Source: Pleionea litopenaei
Lineage (GTDB): Bacteria; Pseudomonadota; Gammaproteobacteria; Enterobacterales; Kangiellaceae
Length of the DNA: 64,000 bases
Direction: 5' to 3'
Assembly: GCF_031198435.1 (NCBI RefSeq)
Contig: NZ_CP133548.1
Coordinates: 2,824,001 to 2,888,000 of the forward strand
Shown: positions 1-8,847 of the stretch, one piece after another
Layout of the letters: each line of letters starts with the position of its first letter
How positions within the stretch are numbered: the stretch's first letter is position 1
Program-made: the position numbers and the translations under genes
Notes under the pieces: generated by a model
What the model was told of the DNA's origin: nothing
The model's input: the letters and a program-made list of their open reading frames with translations, nothing else
Databases searched by the model: none

Positions 1-1002
1 GTATCCTTCTAGTTTTGCTTGATCTAAACGTTGCGAGAGTGTTTCGAAATCTTGTTGATTGGGAGTACCAAAGCGTAGCGCTTGGTTATTATCGCATAAT
101 CGAACATAAACCCCGAGCTTGCATAATTGATCCCACATGACCGGCGCATTCTGTAACCTAATGGTTTGAAATAAACTCGTCCCTTTGGGTTCACAACGAA
201 AGTGCATCTTTAATAAATCGACAAGTTGCTGACTTAATGCCATTAAACGATAACGATGATCATCTTGCCAACTGGAATCGAGCAAGGCGCAGATCGCTAT
301 ATATTCACTAACACCTGAAATACACCATGGACCTAAGTATTGATTTAAGTTATCTAAAAATCTGCTTTCGGCAACCACAAAGCCAACTCTAAGCCCTGCC
401 AATCCGAAAAATTTACCCAGCGACCTAAGAACTATTGTCGAGTTATTAGCCTGACTAACCATAGAGTCGCTGTGGAACTCTGCATCGATAAATGCTTCAT
501 CGATAATACACCAGCCACCCTGTTCTTCTGTTTTACTTGCAACCTTTTGTAACTGAGACGATGAATATTTTTTTCCAGTAGGGTTATTCGGATTAATGAT
601 GACCACGACGCAGGGGCCGTCGATTTTAATATCGTCGATATCATCATAATGTTTAATCGAATAACCATTATTACTCCATGCAGCCTCGTGTTCTTTGTAT
701 CCCTCTGTTGGTAAAAACACCAAAGTAGATGAGTTGAGTCTTTTTCTTAAAACGATGGGAAGGGCTTTAATAGCAGATTGGCTGCCAGCAACCGGTAGAA
801 TGTTCGTCACTTTATAATAAGCCCGAGCGGCCTTTATCAATTGCTTCTCATTATCTGGAAGTCGTCGGAAATAACGTGAGGGAATCTTTGGAATAGGATA
901 AGCAACGGGACTAATGCCTGTTGATAAGTCAATCCACTCTCGATCAAACTCATGATACTCTTGTTGTATAGTTTCTAATTGACCGCCGTGACGTAGACTC
1001 AT
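1..1002 (-). CDS. cobD: threonine-phosphate decarboxylase (partial, C-terminus off window)
   Basis: Fold-type I PLP enzyme that makes (R)-1-amino-2-propanol O-phosphate, the nucleotide-loop linker attached by CbiB (Salmonella CobD, called CobC in Pseudomonas). The reading frame is open from the start codon to the window edge, so the C-terminus is missing. It begins MSLRHGGQLE and contains the PLP-lysine segment SLGKFFGLAGLRVGF near residue 190 and the NPNNPTG motif. An in-frame ATG twelve bases upstream is an alternative start. It lies 60 bases after cbiB on the same strand, as expected for the last part of the cobalamin unit. The family call is firm; the pathway role follows from the neighbours. 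Confidence 0.88.
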   Translation of the reverse strand, partial: MSLRHGGQLETIQQEYHEFDREWIDLSTGISPVAYPIPKIPSRYFRRLPDNEKQLIKAARAYYKVTNILPVAGSQSAIKALPIVLRKRLNSSTLVFLPTEGYKEHEAAWSNNGYSIKHYDDIDDIKIDGPCVVVIINPNNPTGKKYSSSQLQKVASKTEEQGGWCIIDEAFIDAEFHSDSMVSQANNSTIVLRSLGKFFGLAGLRVGFVVAESRFLDNLNQYLGPWCISGVSEYIAICALLDSSWQDDHRYRLMALSQQLVDLLKMHFRCEPKGTSLFQTIRLQNAPVMWDQLCKLGVYVRLCDNNQALRFGTPNQQDFETLSQRLDQAKLEGY

Positions 1003-1062
1003 AACACCATCCATATTTTATTTTTTGTTGTTCACCTTCATTACGGGTGCCAAGTGGTCAAT

Positions 1063-2040
1063 TCATATGACGAGCATTGAATAATAGAAAATAACCAGTA
1101 ATAGGCTATTTAATAGGATCAATCCTAATAACAATCTTTTTACAGAGCATTTAACCAGTTGAATGATTCTAAAAATATCATTTACCGTTGCTTGTCTACC
1201 TGCTCCCAAATAAGTCGATGATTGGTAACGTCCGAAATAACTTGAAGATCCACCCAGTTGAAGACGTAATTTAAAGGCACCCGCAGCCATTACCCATCCA
1301 CCATTTAAACTCTTATAGTGTTTAGCTTGTTGAGCTACTTTAGTGAAGGGTACCTTTTGCCCTGGCGCTAGTGAAAAAAGTAGGGCCGTTAATTTGGCAC
1401 TAGGCCAGCCTAGCCAATCATCGACCCTCGCAGCAAACCAACCAAAATTAATAAACCGTTGATTGCGATAGCCCCACATAGCATCTAACGTATTTGATAG
1501 TCGATGCAATATCGCTAACGGTGCACCACCAATAGCAGCGTAAAACAGACTCGCCGTTACCGCATCATGACTGTTTTCTAATACCGACTCACAAACAGCA
1601 CGGCTGATTTCTTGGCCTGAAAGCGAATCAGTATCTCTGCTTACCATTTTCGCGCATTGTTTTCGCGCTTCGTCTAGCTGCTGCTTTTGCAAAGGTGCTG
1701 CAACGGCAAGGGCATGTTGAACTAAGCTTTTATGTCCTATGCAAAGATACACGAGAATGGGATCGGCTAGAATGGTCCAAGGCCAATACCAATGTGCTAG
1801 GAGTAAACTTAATGGAATCGGTAAAACTAAACCGCACCAACATAGAAAACCCGCACCTTTGCTGACCGCCGAAAGCGAACAGCGGTTAAATCGATGTTCT
1901 AAATAATTTGCGCAATGACCAAACCCAATCAGTGGATGCCACCGTCGTGGTTCTCCAAGGATCAAATCTAATAGCCAACCAACCGTTGCAAAGACCAAAG
2001 AGAACAGTTGCAACATCAGTATTTTAGTTACAAAGATCAT
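1063..2040 (-). CDS. cbiB: adenosylcobinamide-phosphate synthase CbiB
   Basis: Inner-membrane enzyme that condenses adenosylcobyric acid with aminopropanol phosphate to give adenosylcobinamide phosphate (CbiB; CobD in Pseudomonas naming). The 325-residue protein has the family N-terminus with the GEPRRWHPLIGFG stretch, several hydrophobic segments and a hydrophobic C-terminal helix. The length is normal for the family. The ATG overlaps the stop of the upstream phosphatase gene as ATGA, indicating translational coupling. The substrate amine is made by cobD just downstream. Confidence 0.93.
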   Translation of the reverse strand: MIFVTKILMLQLFSLVFATVGWLLDLILGEPRRWHPLIGFGHCANYLEHRFNRCSLSAVSKGAGFLCWCGLVLPIPLSLLLAHWYWPWTILADPILVYLCIGHKSLVQHALAVAAPLQKQQLDEARKQCAKMVSRDTDSLSGQEISRAVCESVLENSHDAVTASLFYAAIGGAPLAILHRLSNTLDAMWGYRNQRFINFGWFAARVDDWLGWPSAKLTALLFSLAPGQKVPFTKVAQQAKHYKSLNGGWVMAAGAFKLRLQLGGSSSYFGRYQSSTYLGAGRQATVNDIFRIIQLVKCSVKRLLLGLILLNSLLLVIFYYSMLVI

Positions 2041-2618
2041 GCAATGCTCTGAAAGCGATGTGATTGATGATCAAACAAAAGTGTTAAAAACTGGCCATTC
2101 CCATATTGACTGTAAGCATCACAAAAAGTCTCTTGGGTAAAAAGTGCGCACAGACTTCTAATTAAATCGCCATGAGTTACGACCAAAACGGTTTGTTGCT
2201 TGTGTTGAAAGGCAAGCGACTTTAGAGCATTAAGGATGCGCTGTTGAGCTTGCAAAGCCGACTCACCATTGGGTGGCGGTGTATCGGTCACTTGCTTAAA
2301 AATTTCACTAAAATTTTTATGTGTCTGAACCTCTTGGTATAAACGACCCTGCCAATCACCAAAATGTCGCTCCTTCAATGCGTCCAATACTTCGACATCT
2401 TGATGACAGGTTGCAGCAAAGGTCAAAGCCGTTTGATAAGCTCGGTTTAAAGGAGAGGAGTAAATTCTTGAAATATTATAACAACCAAGCGCTTGTGCTA
2501 ATTTTTCGGCTTGCTCTATTCCCGTTGCAGATAGTGGACTATCAAGCTGACCTTGCAGTCGTTGTTCTTTATTCCACAGGGTTTCTCCATGGCGAGCCAG
2601 TAAAATTTTAGTATGCAT
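2037..2618 (-). CDS. cobC: histidine phosphatase, probable alpha-ribazole phosphatase (copy 1)
   Basis: Phosphoglycerate-mutase-like phosphatase of about 193 residues. The catalytic RHGE motif lies near the N-terminus in LLARHGETLWN and a second histidine is in VVTHGDLIRSL. In this setting it may dephosphorylate alpha-ribazole phosphate or adenosylcobalamin phosphate, the CobC step. A GTG nine bases upstream is an alternative start; I prefer the ATG. It sits between btuB and cbiB, with a perfect hairpin in the btuB-cobC gap. A second phosphatase of the same family lies at 7656-8303, so which of the two is the true CobC is unclear. Confidence 0.8.
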   Translation of the reverse strand: MHTKILLARHGETLWNKEQRLQGQLDSPLSATGIEQAEKLAQALGCYNISRIYSSPLNRAYQTALTFAATCHQDVEVLDALKERHFGDWQGRLYQEVQTHKNFSEIFKQVTDTPPPNGESALQAQQRILNALKSLAFQHKQQTVLVVTHGDLIRSLCALFTQETFCDAYSQYGNGQFLTLLFDHQSHRFQSIA

Positions 2619-2638
2619 AGCGTTCACTCAAAAGACTT

Positions 2639-2660
2639 CCAGCGAGGCATTGCTCGCTGG
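2639..2660 (-). other. intercistronic hairpin between btuB and cobC
   Basis: Perfect 8-bp inverted repeat CCAGCGAG / CTCGCTGG with a 6-base loop, in the short gap after the btuB stop. No run of T follows on the minus strand, so it is not a classic terminator. It could stabilise the upstream message or partly uncouple btuB from the downstream genes. This is inference from sequence only. Confidence 0.5.
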
Positions 2661-2672
2661 CGAGACGTACAT

Positions 2673-4493
2673 TTAAAAGTTAGCGTAGGTGACCGTTAAA
2701 TAAGCTTCACGTTGGATAGGCGTATAATTATTCAAGCTTTGAATATCTTCATCACTTAAATTATTAATTTTTAACTGCATTGCTAATCGATGACTGATTT
2801 GGTAATTGAGTCCAATATCAATAGACGAGTAACTATCGAGCATAACTGCTCCGTCAGGTCGTTCACCGGTGTATTTAACGATGGCAAACCATTCTAATTG
2901 AGACTGGTTATAAGTGATTTGGTAGCTAGCAAGTTGTTTTGCCCGTCGATTAAGTTGTCTATTGGATTCGTTATCTTTCGCATCAACGTAAGTTGCTGCG
3001 ATTCGATGATTAAAATTATTTTGTTGAAAATCGACACTAATATCGGTGCCCTTGATGGTTGCGCTATTGACATTGACCGGTTGATAAAAGAAATTGGCGT
3101 CGGCTTGCCAATCAATCAAGTCGTCTATGTCATTATCATAGACACTGATGGATAGCCGTGTATCGGCATTGTTCCACTTCACTAATAGCTCATTCGATTT
3201 CGCATACTCAGGTTTTAACAAAGGGTTGCCTGAAGAGTAAAGACCAGAAGGGTAGTAGAGATCATTAAACGTTGGCGCTTTAAATGCTTCTGCGGTTGAT
3301 ACGGCTACTAACCAATGCTCATTTGGCCGATAACCTAGGCTTAAATTATAGGTTGTTTCGGTATCAACATTTTCAACGTCGTCATAGCGCAAACTAATTT
3401 CACTTGAAAACCGAGCAACTTGAAAAATTGAATTAATAAATGCGCTATTGGTAAATCGTTCGGTAGTCGCATAATTGGTTGATGACTGCGCAACTTTGTC
3501 TTCAAACCATTCAAGACCTCCAGTCAATTGCCAGTGGTCGTTTATTTTCCTTCCGATACTACCACTGGCTTGATTTCTTTCCGTTTCGAAAATACCGGCC
3601 ATCGCTCTAGTGATGCCATTTCCATAATCAATGGAATGATCCAAACTATGTCTAACCGCGAGTTCCGAATTCCAATCATTTTCTTGATAAATATAGCGAA
3701 TATTGAGCAGTGTATTCTCAAAGTCTGACTCGTTGCTTCCGCCATAGGCATTGTCATATTCTGAGTTACCGCGCGTATGTCTTAGCGTCCAGTCCAAAGC
3801 AAGAACGTTAGATAAACTGTAATCACCTTTAATTGCGGCGGCCACTCTTCGATACCCATCGTCATCCGGTTCAGCGCTTTGTAGAACATCGAATCCTTCG
3901 CTCGCTTCACTGCTAACCGTTATGGTATTTTGAATTTTCTCATTACCAAAACCAACCGCTAAATGTCCGCTTTGAGCATGATGACTACCTGCGGTTAAGT
4001 TCACTTGATATTCTTGATGTCCCAACCGTCGAGTAAAGATTTGTATAACGCCTGAAATGGCATCGCTTCCCCACAACGAAGCTCTGGGGCCTTTAACAAA
4101 CTCAATGCGTTCAATCAGCGCAACAGGAATAGCATTGATTTCTTTAACGCCTAGCGTGGCTGAACCAACTCTTACTCCATCGATCAATATCAAAGTATGT
4201 CCGTTATTTCCGCCACGGGTATAAACGCTTGATGCTTGTCCATGTCCGCCACTGCGAGTCACGTCGATGCCAGAGAAGGTCTCTAATAAATCTGTCACCG
4301 ATACGGGATTGATCTTTTCTATATCTTGTCTTGATAACACTTCAATAGCAGCAAGCGCATTGGTTGCGTTTTGCATACTTCGATTAGCGGTTACCGTAAT
4401 GGTTTTATCTTTCGTGTCCATTGGTGGCAAGTCGTCTGCAAAAGCGGTTTGTAGTGCTGACGCTAAAAGTGTGATTGTGTAAATATTTTTCAT
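2673..4493 (-). CDS. btuB: TonB-dependent vitamin B12 receptor BtuB
   Basis: Outer-membrane receptor that moves cobalamin and other corrinoids into the periplasm, using energy from TonB. The 606-residue form starts MKNIYTI at an ATG preceded by GAGGAAACC. A signal peptide ends near LQTAFA, then a TonB box (DKTITVTAN) and a plug domain with RGGNNGHTLILIDGVRVG and SLWGSDAISGVIQIFT. The beta-barrel ends in phenylalanine, as outer-membrane proteins usually do. A GTG farther upstream would add eight residues before the signal peptide and is unlikely. A cobalamin riboswitch lies immediately upstream, which makes the B12 assignment strong. Confidence 0.94.
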   Translation of the reverse strand: MKNIYTITLLASALQTAFADDLPPMDTKDKTITVTANRSMQNATNALAAIEVLSRQDIEKINPVSVTDLLETFSGIDVTRSGGHGQASSVYTRGGNNGHTLILIDGVRVGSATLGVKEINAIPVALIERIEFVKGPRASLWGSDAISGVIQIFTRRLGHQEYQVNLTAGSHHAQSGHLAVGFGNEKIQNTITVSSEASEGFDVLQSAEPDDDGYRRVAAAIKGDYSLSNVLALDWTLRHTRGNSEYDNAYGGSNESDFENTLLNIRYIYQENDWNSELAVRHSLDHSIDYGNGITRAMAGIFETERNQASGSIGRKINDHWQLTGGLEWFEDKVAQSSTNYATTERFTNSAFINSIFQVARFSSEISLRYDDVENVDTETTYNLSLGYRPNEHWLVAVSTAEAFKAPTFNDLYYPSGLYSSGNPLLKPEYAKSNELLVKWNNADTRLSISVYDNDIDDLIDWQADANFFYQPVNVNSATIKGTDISVDFQQNNFNHRIAATYVDAKDNESNRQLNRRAKQLASYQITYNQSQLEWFAIVKYTGERPDGAVMLDSYSSIDIGLNYQISHRLAMQLKINNLSDEDIQSLNNYTPIQREAYLTVTYANF

Positions 4494-4529
4494 GGTTTCC
4501 TCAATAAGTGCGCCCACCGCGCATATTAT

Positions 4530-4549
4530 GATTAAGCCTTTGCTTAATC
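4530..4549 (-). promoter_or_regulatory. perfect hairpin in the btuB leader
   Basis: Perfect 8-bp inverted repeat (GATTAAGC, loop of four, GCTTAATC) between the riboswitch aptamer and the btuB start. No U-tract follows, so it is not an obvious terminator. It may be part of the expression platform that controls access to the btuB ribosome binding site about 30 bases downstream. Confidence 0.45.
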
Positions 4550-4559
4550 TTTACTTCAT

Positions 4560-4682
4560 AATCTGTTGGCCGGTCTCCGGGCTAAAGTCACGAACGACTC
4601 ATTACCGTTGCGGGGGCAGCGATGGGATCTCACCATCTTCCCGTTACAATTCGATTCTTCGTCAAATCACCAAACAGGCTTT
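4560..4682 (-). promoter_or_regulatory. cobalamin riboswitch upstream of btuB
   Basis: On the minus strand the core GCTGCCCCCGCAACGG (4605-4620) and the B12 box AGCCCGGAGACCGGCC (4568-4583) are both present in the right order. A closing helix pairs CTGTT (4673-4677) with AACAG (4563-4567). This is the conserved cobalamin aptamer. It starts only about 40 bases after the btuF stop, so it can act as an internal switch inside a longer transcript as well as a leader. Repression of btuB, cobC, cbiB and cobD when adenosylcobalamin is plentiful is expected. Confidence 0.93.
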
Positions 4683-4722
4683 TGTTTTCAGTTATTGTAA
4701 TGTCCCGTAACTGAGTCGAGAT

Positions 4723-5583
4723 TTAGCGAGCCGAATTAATCGCCTCACAAAGTTGCTCTAGTCCATCGAGCGCCCGTGGCGTAAATCGATGTAGAATATC
4801 GCCATGAATAACAAAAAGGCGATTGTGTTGTACTGCGTGTATTTCAGGCCATTTATCCCAAATTTCCTGCTTACCCAAAGCGGAACCCGAATGGTGAGGG
4901 ATTATAATGACATCGGGGTTTTTCATGACCACCGACTCCATTGATACCACCGGATAATCACTGTCACTTTCGTTAAAAATATTTCTTCCGTTACAGTCTC
5001 GTATCATTGAAGATATCCAGCTTTTGGGTCCTAGTGTTCGTAAAGGATCATGCCAAAGTTGATAAAAGACTTTTACGGGTTTACTCGATTGATAGCGAGT
5101 GACTATTTTGTGGTATCTTTTATCGAGCTTTTCAACCAGCTGTTTCGCATTGTTTTGTAGATCAGTTGCGTCTCCGAGGCGTAGCAAATCTTTGCTGATA
5201 TCCGAAATATCCTTTGGCTCGGTATAAAACATTGTATATCCCAAAGATTCTAGTTTTCTAAGGTCGTCTTCTTTGTTGGTTCCTCTCGATGCAACTATTA
5301 AATCGGGATCGATCGCTATGATTTGTTCAAGCTGCACGCCAGTATAGCTACCAATACGAGGAATGGATTTAGCGGACTCTGGGTAATCTGCGTATTCAAC
5401 GGTTCCTTTAATTCTGTCGCCCGCGCCAATCGCATAAAGCATTTCGACTAGATGAGGTGTTAATGCGATGATTTTTTGTGTTTTAGAATTATCTTTTGAA
5501 GGCGTTTGAGCAGCGATGTTGACCGAAACGGAAACGCTGCTAAGCAAAAAGATAAAATGAGCGACGAGTTTAAAATGTTTCAC
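4723..5583 (-). CDS. btuF: periplasmic cobalamin-binding protein BtuF
   Basis: Periplasmic binding protein that hands corrinoids to the BtuCD transporter. The 286-residue protein has an N-terminal signal peptide (hydrophobic segment ending near NIAAQ). Helical-backbone binding-protein motifs follow: IIALTPHLVEMLYAIGAGDR, IPRIGSYTGVQLEQI and DPDLIVAS. The preferred start is a GTG whose first bases overlap the cobO stop (GTGA) with AGGAG seven bases upstream. A TTG one codon earlier is less well spaced. It closes the btuD-to-cobO gene run and is followed directly by the btuB riboswitch. Confidence 0.92.
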   Translation of the reverse strand: MKHFKLVAHFIFLLSSVSVSVNIAAQTPSKDNSKTQKIIALTPHLVEMLYAIGAGDRIKGTVEYADYPESAKSIPRIGSYTGVQLEQIIAIDPDLIVASRGTNKEDDLRKLESLGYTMFYTEPKDISDISKDLLRLGDATDLQNNAKQLVEKLDKRYHKIVTRYQSSKPVKVFYQLWHDPLRTLGPKSWISSMIRDCNGRNIFNESDSDYPVVSMESVVMKNPDVIIIPHHSGSALGKQEIWDKWPEIHAVQHNRLFVIHGDILHRFTPRALDGLEQLCEAINSAR

Positions 5584-6173
5584 CAATCAACTCCTTTGCG
5601 AGCTTTAATGCCGGCTTTAAATGCATGTTTTATATCTTTGATTTCGCTAACCGTATCGGCCATTTCTCTTAGTTCACTAATCGCTCCACGACCGGTCACG
5701 ATCACCGACTGTTGCTCAGGACGATTTTTCAAAGCCGCCAATACTTCGTCTTTTGGCAAGTAGTCGTAGCCGAGCATATAGGTTAACTCATCGAGTAACA
5801 CCAGGTGATACTGCGGATCATTTAAGAATATTTTGGCTTGTTCCCATACTTCAGTAGCCGCGGCAATATCGGCTTCTCTATCTTGAGTATTCCATGTAAA
5901 TCCGGTGCCCATGACGGCAAAGGGCACGCCATGTTGTTCAAGAAGGTTGCGTTCGCCGCAATCCCATTGGCCTTTAATAAATTGAACAACCGCGGCTTTG
6001 TATCCATGACCCACACAGCGAGCGACCGTTCCAAAACCAGCCGTACTCTTACCTTTGCCATTACCCGTGATAACCAACATGATGCCTTGCTCTATTTGAG
6101 CTTGGGCGACACGGGCATCGACTTTTTCTTTTTGTTTTTGCGCTTTAATTTTATGTTTTTGATTTCTATCCAT
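5580..6173 (-). CDS. cobO: cob(I)alamin/cobyrinic acid a,c-diamide adenosyltransferase CobO
   Basis: Cytoplasmic enzyme that transfers the 5'-deoxyadenosyl group of ATP to the reduced corrinoid cobalt (CobO/BtuR/CobA-Salmonella family). The P-loop GNGKGKST is at residues 37-44, followed by VVQFIKGQW and the LVLLDELTYML segment typical of the family. Length 197 matches. The N-terminus is lysine-rich. The ATG has AGGAG seven bases upstream and lies right after the cobQ stop. It can adenosylate incoming incomplete corrinoids, which fits a salvage cluster. Confidence 0.95.
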   Translation of the reverse strand: MDRNQKHKIKAQKQKEKVDARVAQAQIEQGIMLVITGNGKGKSTAGFGTVARCVGHGYKAAVVQFIKGQWDCGERNLLEQHGVPFAVMGTGFTWNTQDREADIAAATEVWEQAKIFLNDPQYHLVLLDELTYMLGYDYLPKDEVLAALKNRPEQQSVIVTGRGAISELREMADTVSEIKDIKHAFKAGIKARKGVDW

Positions 6174-6174
6174 A

Positions 6175-7659
6175 TTAGGACTCCTGATCCATTGATAGCT
6201 TTAGCAGAGCATCAATATTTAAGTGCTCTTCAAAACAGTCTGCTAAGCGATCCAATTCTTGCATTCGAATTTGGTTCCAGTTGATCGATTGAACACGCTC
6301 GCCTGAGACCCATTGAAGTAGGGAAGAGAGAAACTCAGGATGCTCAAATAAGCCGTGAATGTAAGTTCCAAAAATTTGCTGACAATCAGACACGGCACCG
6401 TCTGGGTAATGGTCACCAAATTGATCGTTAAGTTGACTAAAGGATTTCAGTGGCTCCTGATGAGTTGAGACGCCACAATGAATTTCATAGCCAGTGATCT
6501 TTCCGTGCATGGTGCCCAATGAAAAAGTGCCGGTGATCTGCTTGAGTTGTTTGTTCGGTCGTAATTCAGTGTCTATGGGTAACAAATTTAAACCCTCACT
6601 ACTGCCCGCAGTTGATTCGACGCCCATTGGATCACTGACACTTCGCCCGAGCATTTGATAACCACCACAAATGCCTAAGACTTTTCCGCCGAAGCGTAAG
6701 TGACGTTGTAAATCATGATCCCACCCTTGTTGACGAAATAACGTCAGTTCAGCTCGAACGTTTTTGCTACCCGGTATAATTATGAGGTCTGCCTTTCCTA
6801 ATGAGGAACCTGGGGGTACGAAGGTTAAATTTACCTTTGGGTGCCAACGTAATGGATCAAAGTCGGTATGATTACTGATTCTTGAAAGCACAGGTACTTT
6901 GATCTCAATATTGCCCCGATGATCTTGTTCGTCGACTTGAATGGCATCTTCTGCATCCAGTTTTAAATGGGGTAAGTACGGCAACACACCGAACACTGGT
7001 TTATTGCGATAGGTTTCTAGCCAATCTAAACCCGATTGCAATAAATCCAGTGAACCGCGAAATTTATTGATAATAAAACCTTTAATTCGATTTTGCTCCG
7101 ACGGCGAAAGCAAATCGTGAGTGCCGACAAGGTGTGCAAATACTCCGCCTCGATCGATATCACTGATCAAAACCACCGGACAATTGACCGCTTCGGCAAA
7201 TCCCATATTTGCAATATCGCGTGCGCGTAAATTAATTTCAGCAGGACTACCGGCGCCTTCAATGAGCACGACATCGTATTGTTGCTGCAACCGCCGATAG
7301 GATTCTAAAACGCGATCAAATGCTAACGCTTTGATTGAGCCAAATGTTTGCGCTTCAAGCTCAGACACCACCTGACCATGAATAATGACTTGCGAGCGTT
7401 GATCGCTGCTTGGCTTGAGTAACACGGGATTAAAATCGGTATGTGGCGCTAAGTCGCAGGCGAAAGCTTGCAACGCTTGCGCTCGTCCGATTTCGCCTCC
7501 TTCAGCGGTTACTGCACTATTTAGTGCCATATTTTGTGGCTTAAAGGGAGCGACAGACATACCTCGACGATGCAGTAAACGACACAAACCGGCGACCGTG
7601 ATGCTTTTGCCTGCATCGGAGGTTGTGCCTTGAATCATTAAACCATCGGGTAAAATCAT
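6175..7659 (-). CDS. cobQ: cobyric acid synthase CobQ
   Basis: Glutamine-dependent amidase that converts adenosylcobyrinic acid a,c-diamide to adenosylcobyric acid by four amidations. The N-terminal dethiobiotin-synthetase-like ATPase domain shows IQGTTSDAGKS and FKPQNMALNS. The C-terminal class I glutamine amidotransferase domain shows the nucleophile in LGICGGYQMLG and the histidine in TYIHGLFEH. The ATG overlaps the stop of the upstream phosphatase as ATGA, giving 494 residues; a GTG nine bases upstream is an alternative. Its presence without corrin-ring genes is notable. Confidence 0.95.
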   Translation of the reverse strand: MILPDGLMIQGTTSDAGKSITVAGLCRLLHRRGMSVAPFKPQNMALNSAVTAEGGEIGRAQALQAFACDLAPHTDFNPVLLKPSSDQRSQVIIHGQVVSELEAQTFGSIKALAFDRVLESYRRLQQQYDVVLIEGAGSPAEINLRARDIANMGFAEAVNCPVVLISDIDRGGVFAHLVGTHDLLSPSEQNRIKGFIINKFRGSLDLLQSGLDWLETYRNKPVFGVLPYLPHLKLDAEDAIQVDEQDHRGNIEIKVPVLSRISNHTDFDPLRWHPKVNLTFVPPGSSLGKADLIIIPGSKNVRAELTLFRQQGWDHDLQRHLRFGGKVLGICGGYQMLGRSVSDPMGVESTAGSSEGLNLLPIDTELRPNKQLKQITGTFSLGTMHGKITGYEIHCGVSTHQEPLKSFSQLNDQFGDHYPDGAVSDCQQIFGTYIHGLFEHPEFLSSLLQWVSGERVQSINWNQIRMQELDRLADCFEEHLNIDALLKLSMDQES

Positions 7660-8303
7660 ACGACACACCCAGCGCTATTTAGTTGAACCAGCTTCGGGAA
7701 CATCGTTTTATCTTCGAAATGAAATAAGGACAGCTTGGTAATACTGCCGTAGTCAATGGTAAGACGTTGAAACTGATGGCCGAGCTCGACAGTCATCTCT
7801 AAACACCAAGCGATAAGAGAACGAATAACCCCGGCGTGCGTAATAATCAATGTACTTAATGTCGGACAACCTTGTACTTGTTGACAAAAGCCGTTTACAA
7901 CCCTTTGATGAAATTCTAACAGGGGTTCTCCATCGGGAGGGGTGTGCTTACTTGGGTGCTGAAAGAAGGCGGAACTGTCTTCTGGATAGCGACGGTGGAG
8001 TTCAGCGTAGGTGAGTCCATCCCATGCACCAAAATAACACTCTTTAAGTCGCGAATCGAAGTCGATGGATTGATTAAGTTGATGACCCAGCTTCTCGGCA
8101 AAGGCTGCACAGCGTTGCAACGGGCTCGAAACGATACGCTCAATATCTGAAAGTTGATCACAGGCGACTTGCATTTGTGACCAGCCTAGCTCATCGAGAT
8201 GGCTATCGGTGTGACCGAGCAATGCATTACGTAACTGTGGCTGGCCATGTCGTAGCAAATATATGTGCTGTTCAATCGCTTTGCTGGGTGCTGAGTTAGT
8301 CAT
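7656..8303 (-). CDS. cobC: histidine phosphatase, probable alpha-ribazole phosphatase (copy 2)
   Basis: Second phosphoglycerate-mutase-like protein in the cluster, about 215 residues. The RHG motif is in YLLRHGQPQLRN and the second histidine is in LIITHAGVIRSL. It is embedded between cobU and cobQ, with start and stop codons overlapping both neighbours, so co-expression with nucleotide-loop assembly is near certain. This makes it at least as good a CobC candidate as the copy at 2037-2618. A start two codons upstream is possible, but GAGTGA is better spaced for the chosen ATG. Confidence 0.82.
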   Translation of the reverse strand: MTNSAPSKAIEQHIYLLRHGQPQLRNALLGHTDSHLDELGWSQMQVACDQLSDIERIVSSPLQRCAAFAEKLGHQLNQSIDFDSRLKECYFGAWDGLTYAELHRRYPEDSSAFFQHPSKHTPPDGEPLLEFHQRVVNGFCQQVQGCPTLSTLIITHAGVIRSLIAWCLEMTVELGHQFQRLTIDYGSITKLSLFHFEDKTMFPKLVQLNSAGCVV

Positions 8304-8847
8304 GATCATTCACTCTAGCAGTGGTGGTCGATTTTAACGTTAGTGGACAGCCAGCAACGACGAGTGTGACCTCCGTAGCAATGGCTGCTAATGCTTGATT
8401 TAACCAACCGGCTTGATCAGCAAACTGACGCGACAGCTCTCCCATTGGCACTATGCCGCTCCCGACTTCATTGGAAACGATGACGATAGGCTTTTGGCGT
8501 TTCAGTAACTCGTCAATTAACGCGTCCCTTTCTAGAGTGAATGCTTCCGGATCATGACTGCATAACCAGTTACTCAACCACAGGGTCATACAATCGAGTA
8601 AAATCACGCTGGAATTTTCGTTCGATGCAATCGCCTCTGCTAAATGAAAAGGTTCTTCAACCAGTCGCCAATGGTTTGGTCGACTGAGTTTATGTTGTGA
8701 AATTCGTTCAATCATTTCGTCATCGCCCATGGTGGCGGTGGCGAGGTAGGTCACAGGCTGGTGAGTGTCTTGTGTAAGATTGCTCGCGAGTGTCTCAGCA
8801 AAGTGGCTTTTTCCTGATCTTGCTCCACCGAGCACTAAATGTATCAT
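8296..8847 (-). CDS. cobU: adenosylcobinamide kinase / guanylyltransferase
   Basis: Bifunctional enzyme (CobU in Salmonella, CobP in Pseudomonas) that phosphorylates adenosylcobinamide and then forms adenosylcobinamide-GDP. The P-loop GGARSGKS is at residues 7-14. The conserved SNEVGSGIVP and the ADQAGWLNQALA segments are present, and 183 residues is the normal length. It is the entry point for salvaged cobinamide as well as a step after CbiB. The start codon overlaps the cobS... order neighbour: its downstream partner begins inside its 3' end, and its own ATG overlaps the cobS stop. Confidence 0.95.
   Translation of the reverse strand: MIHLVLGGARSGKSHFAETLASNLTQDTHQPVTYLATATMGDDEMIERISQHKLSRPNHWRLVEEPFHLAEAIASNENSSVILLDCMTLWLSNWLCSHDPEAFTLERDALIDELLKRQKPIVIVSNEVGSGIVPMGELSRQFADQAGWLNQALAAIATEVTLVVAGCPLTLKSTTTARVNDHD

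Noticed and set aside
5838-6284. Plus-strand frame across cobO and cobQ
   Set aside because: Antisense to two genes with intact catalytic motifs; no ribosome binding site or family.
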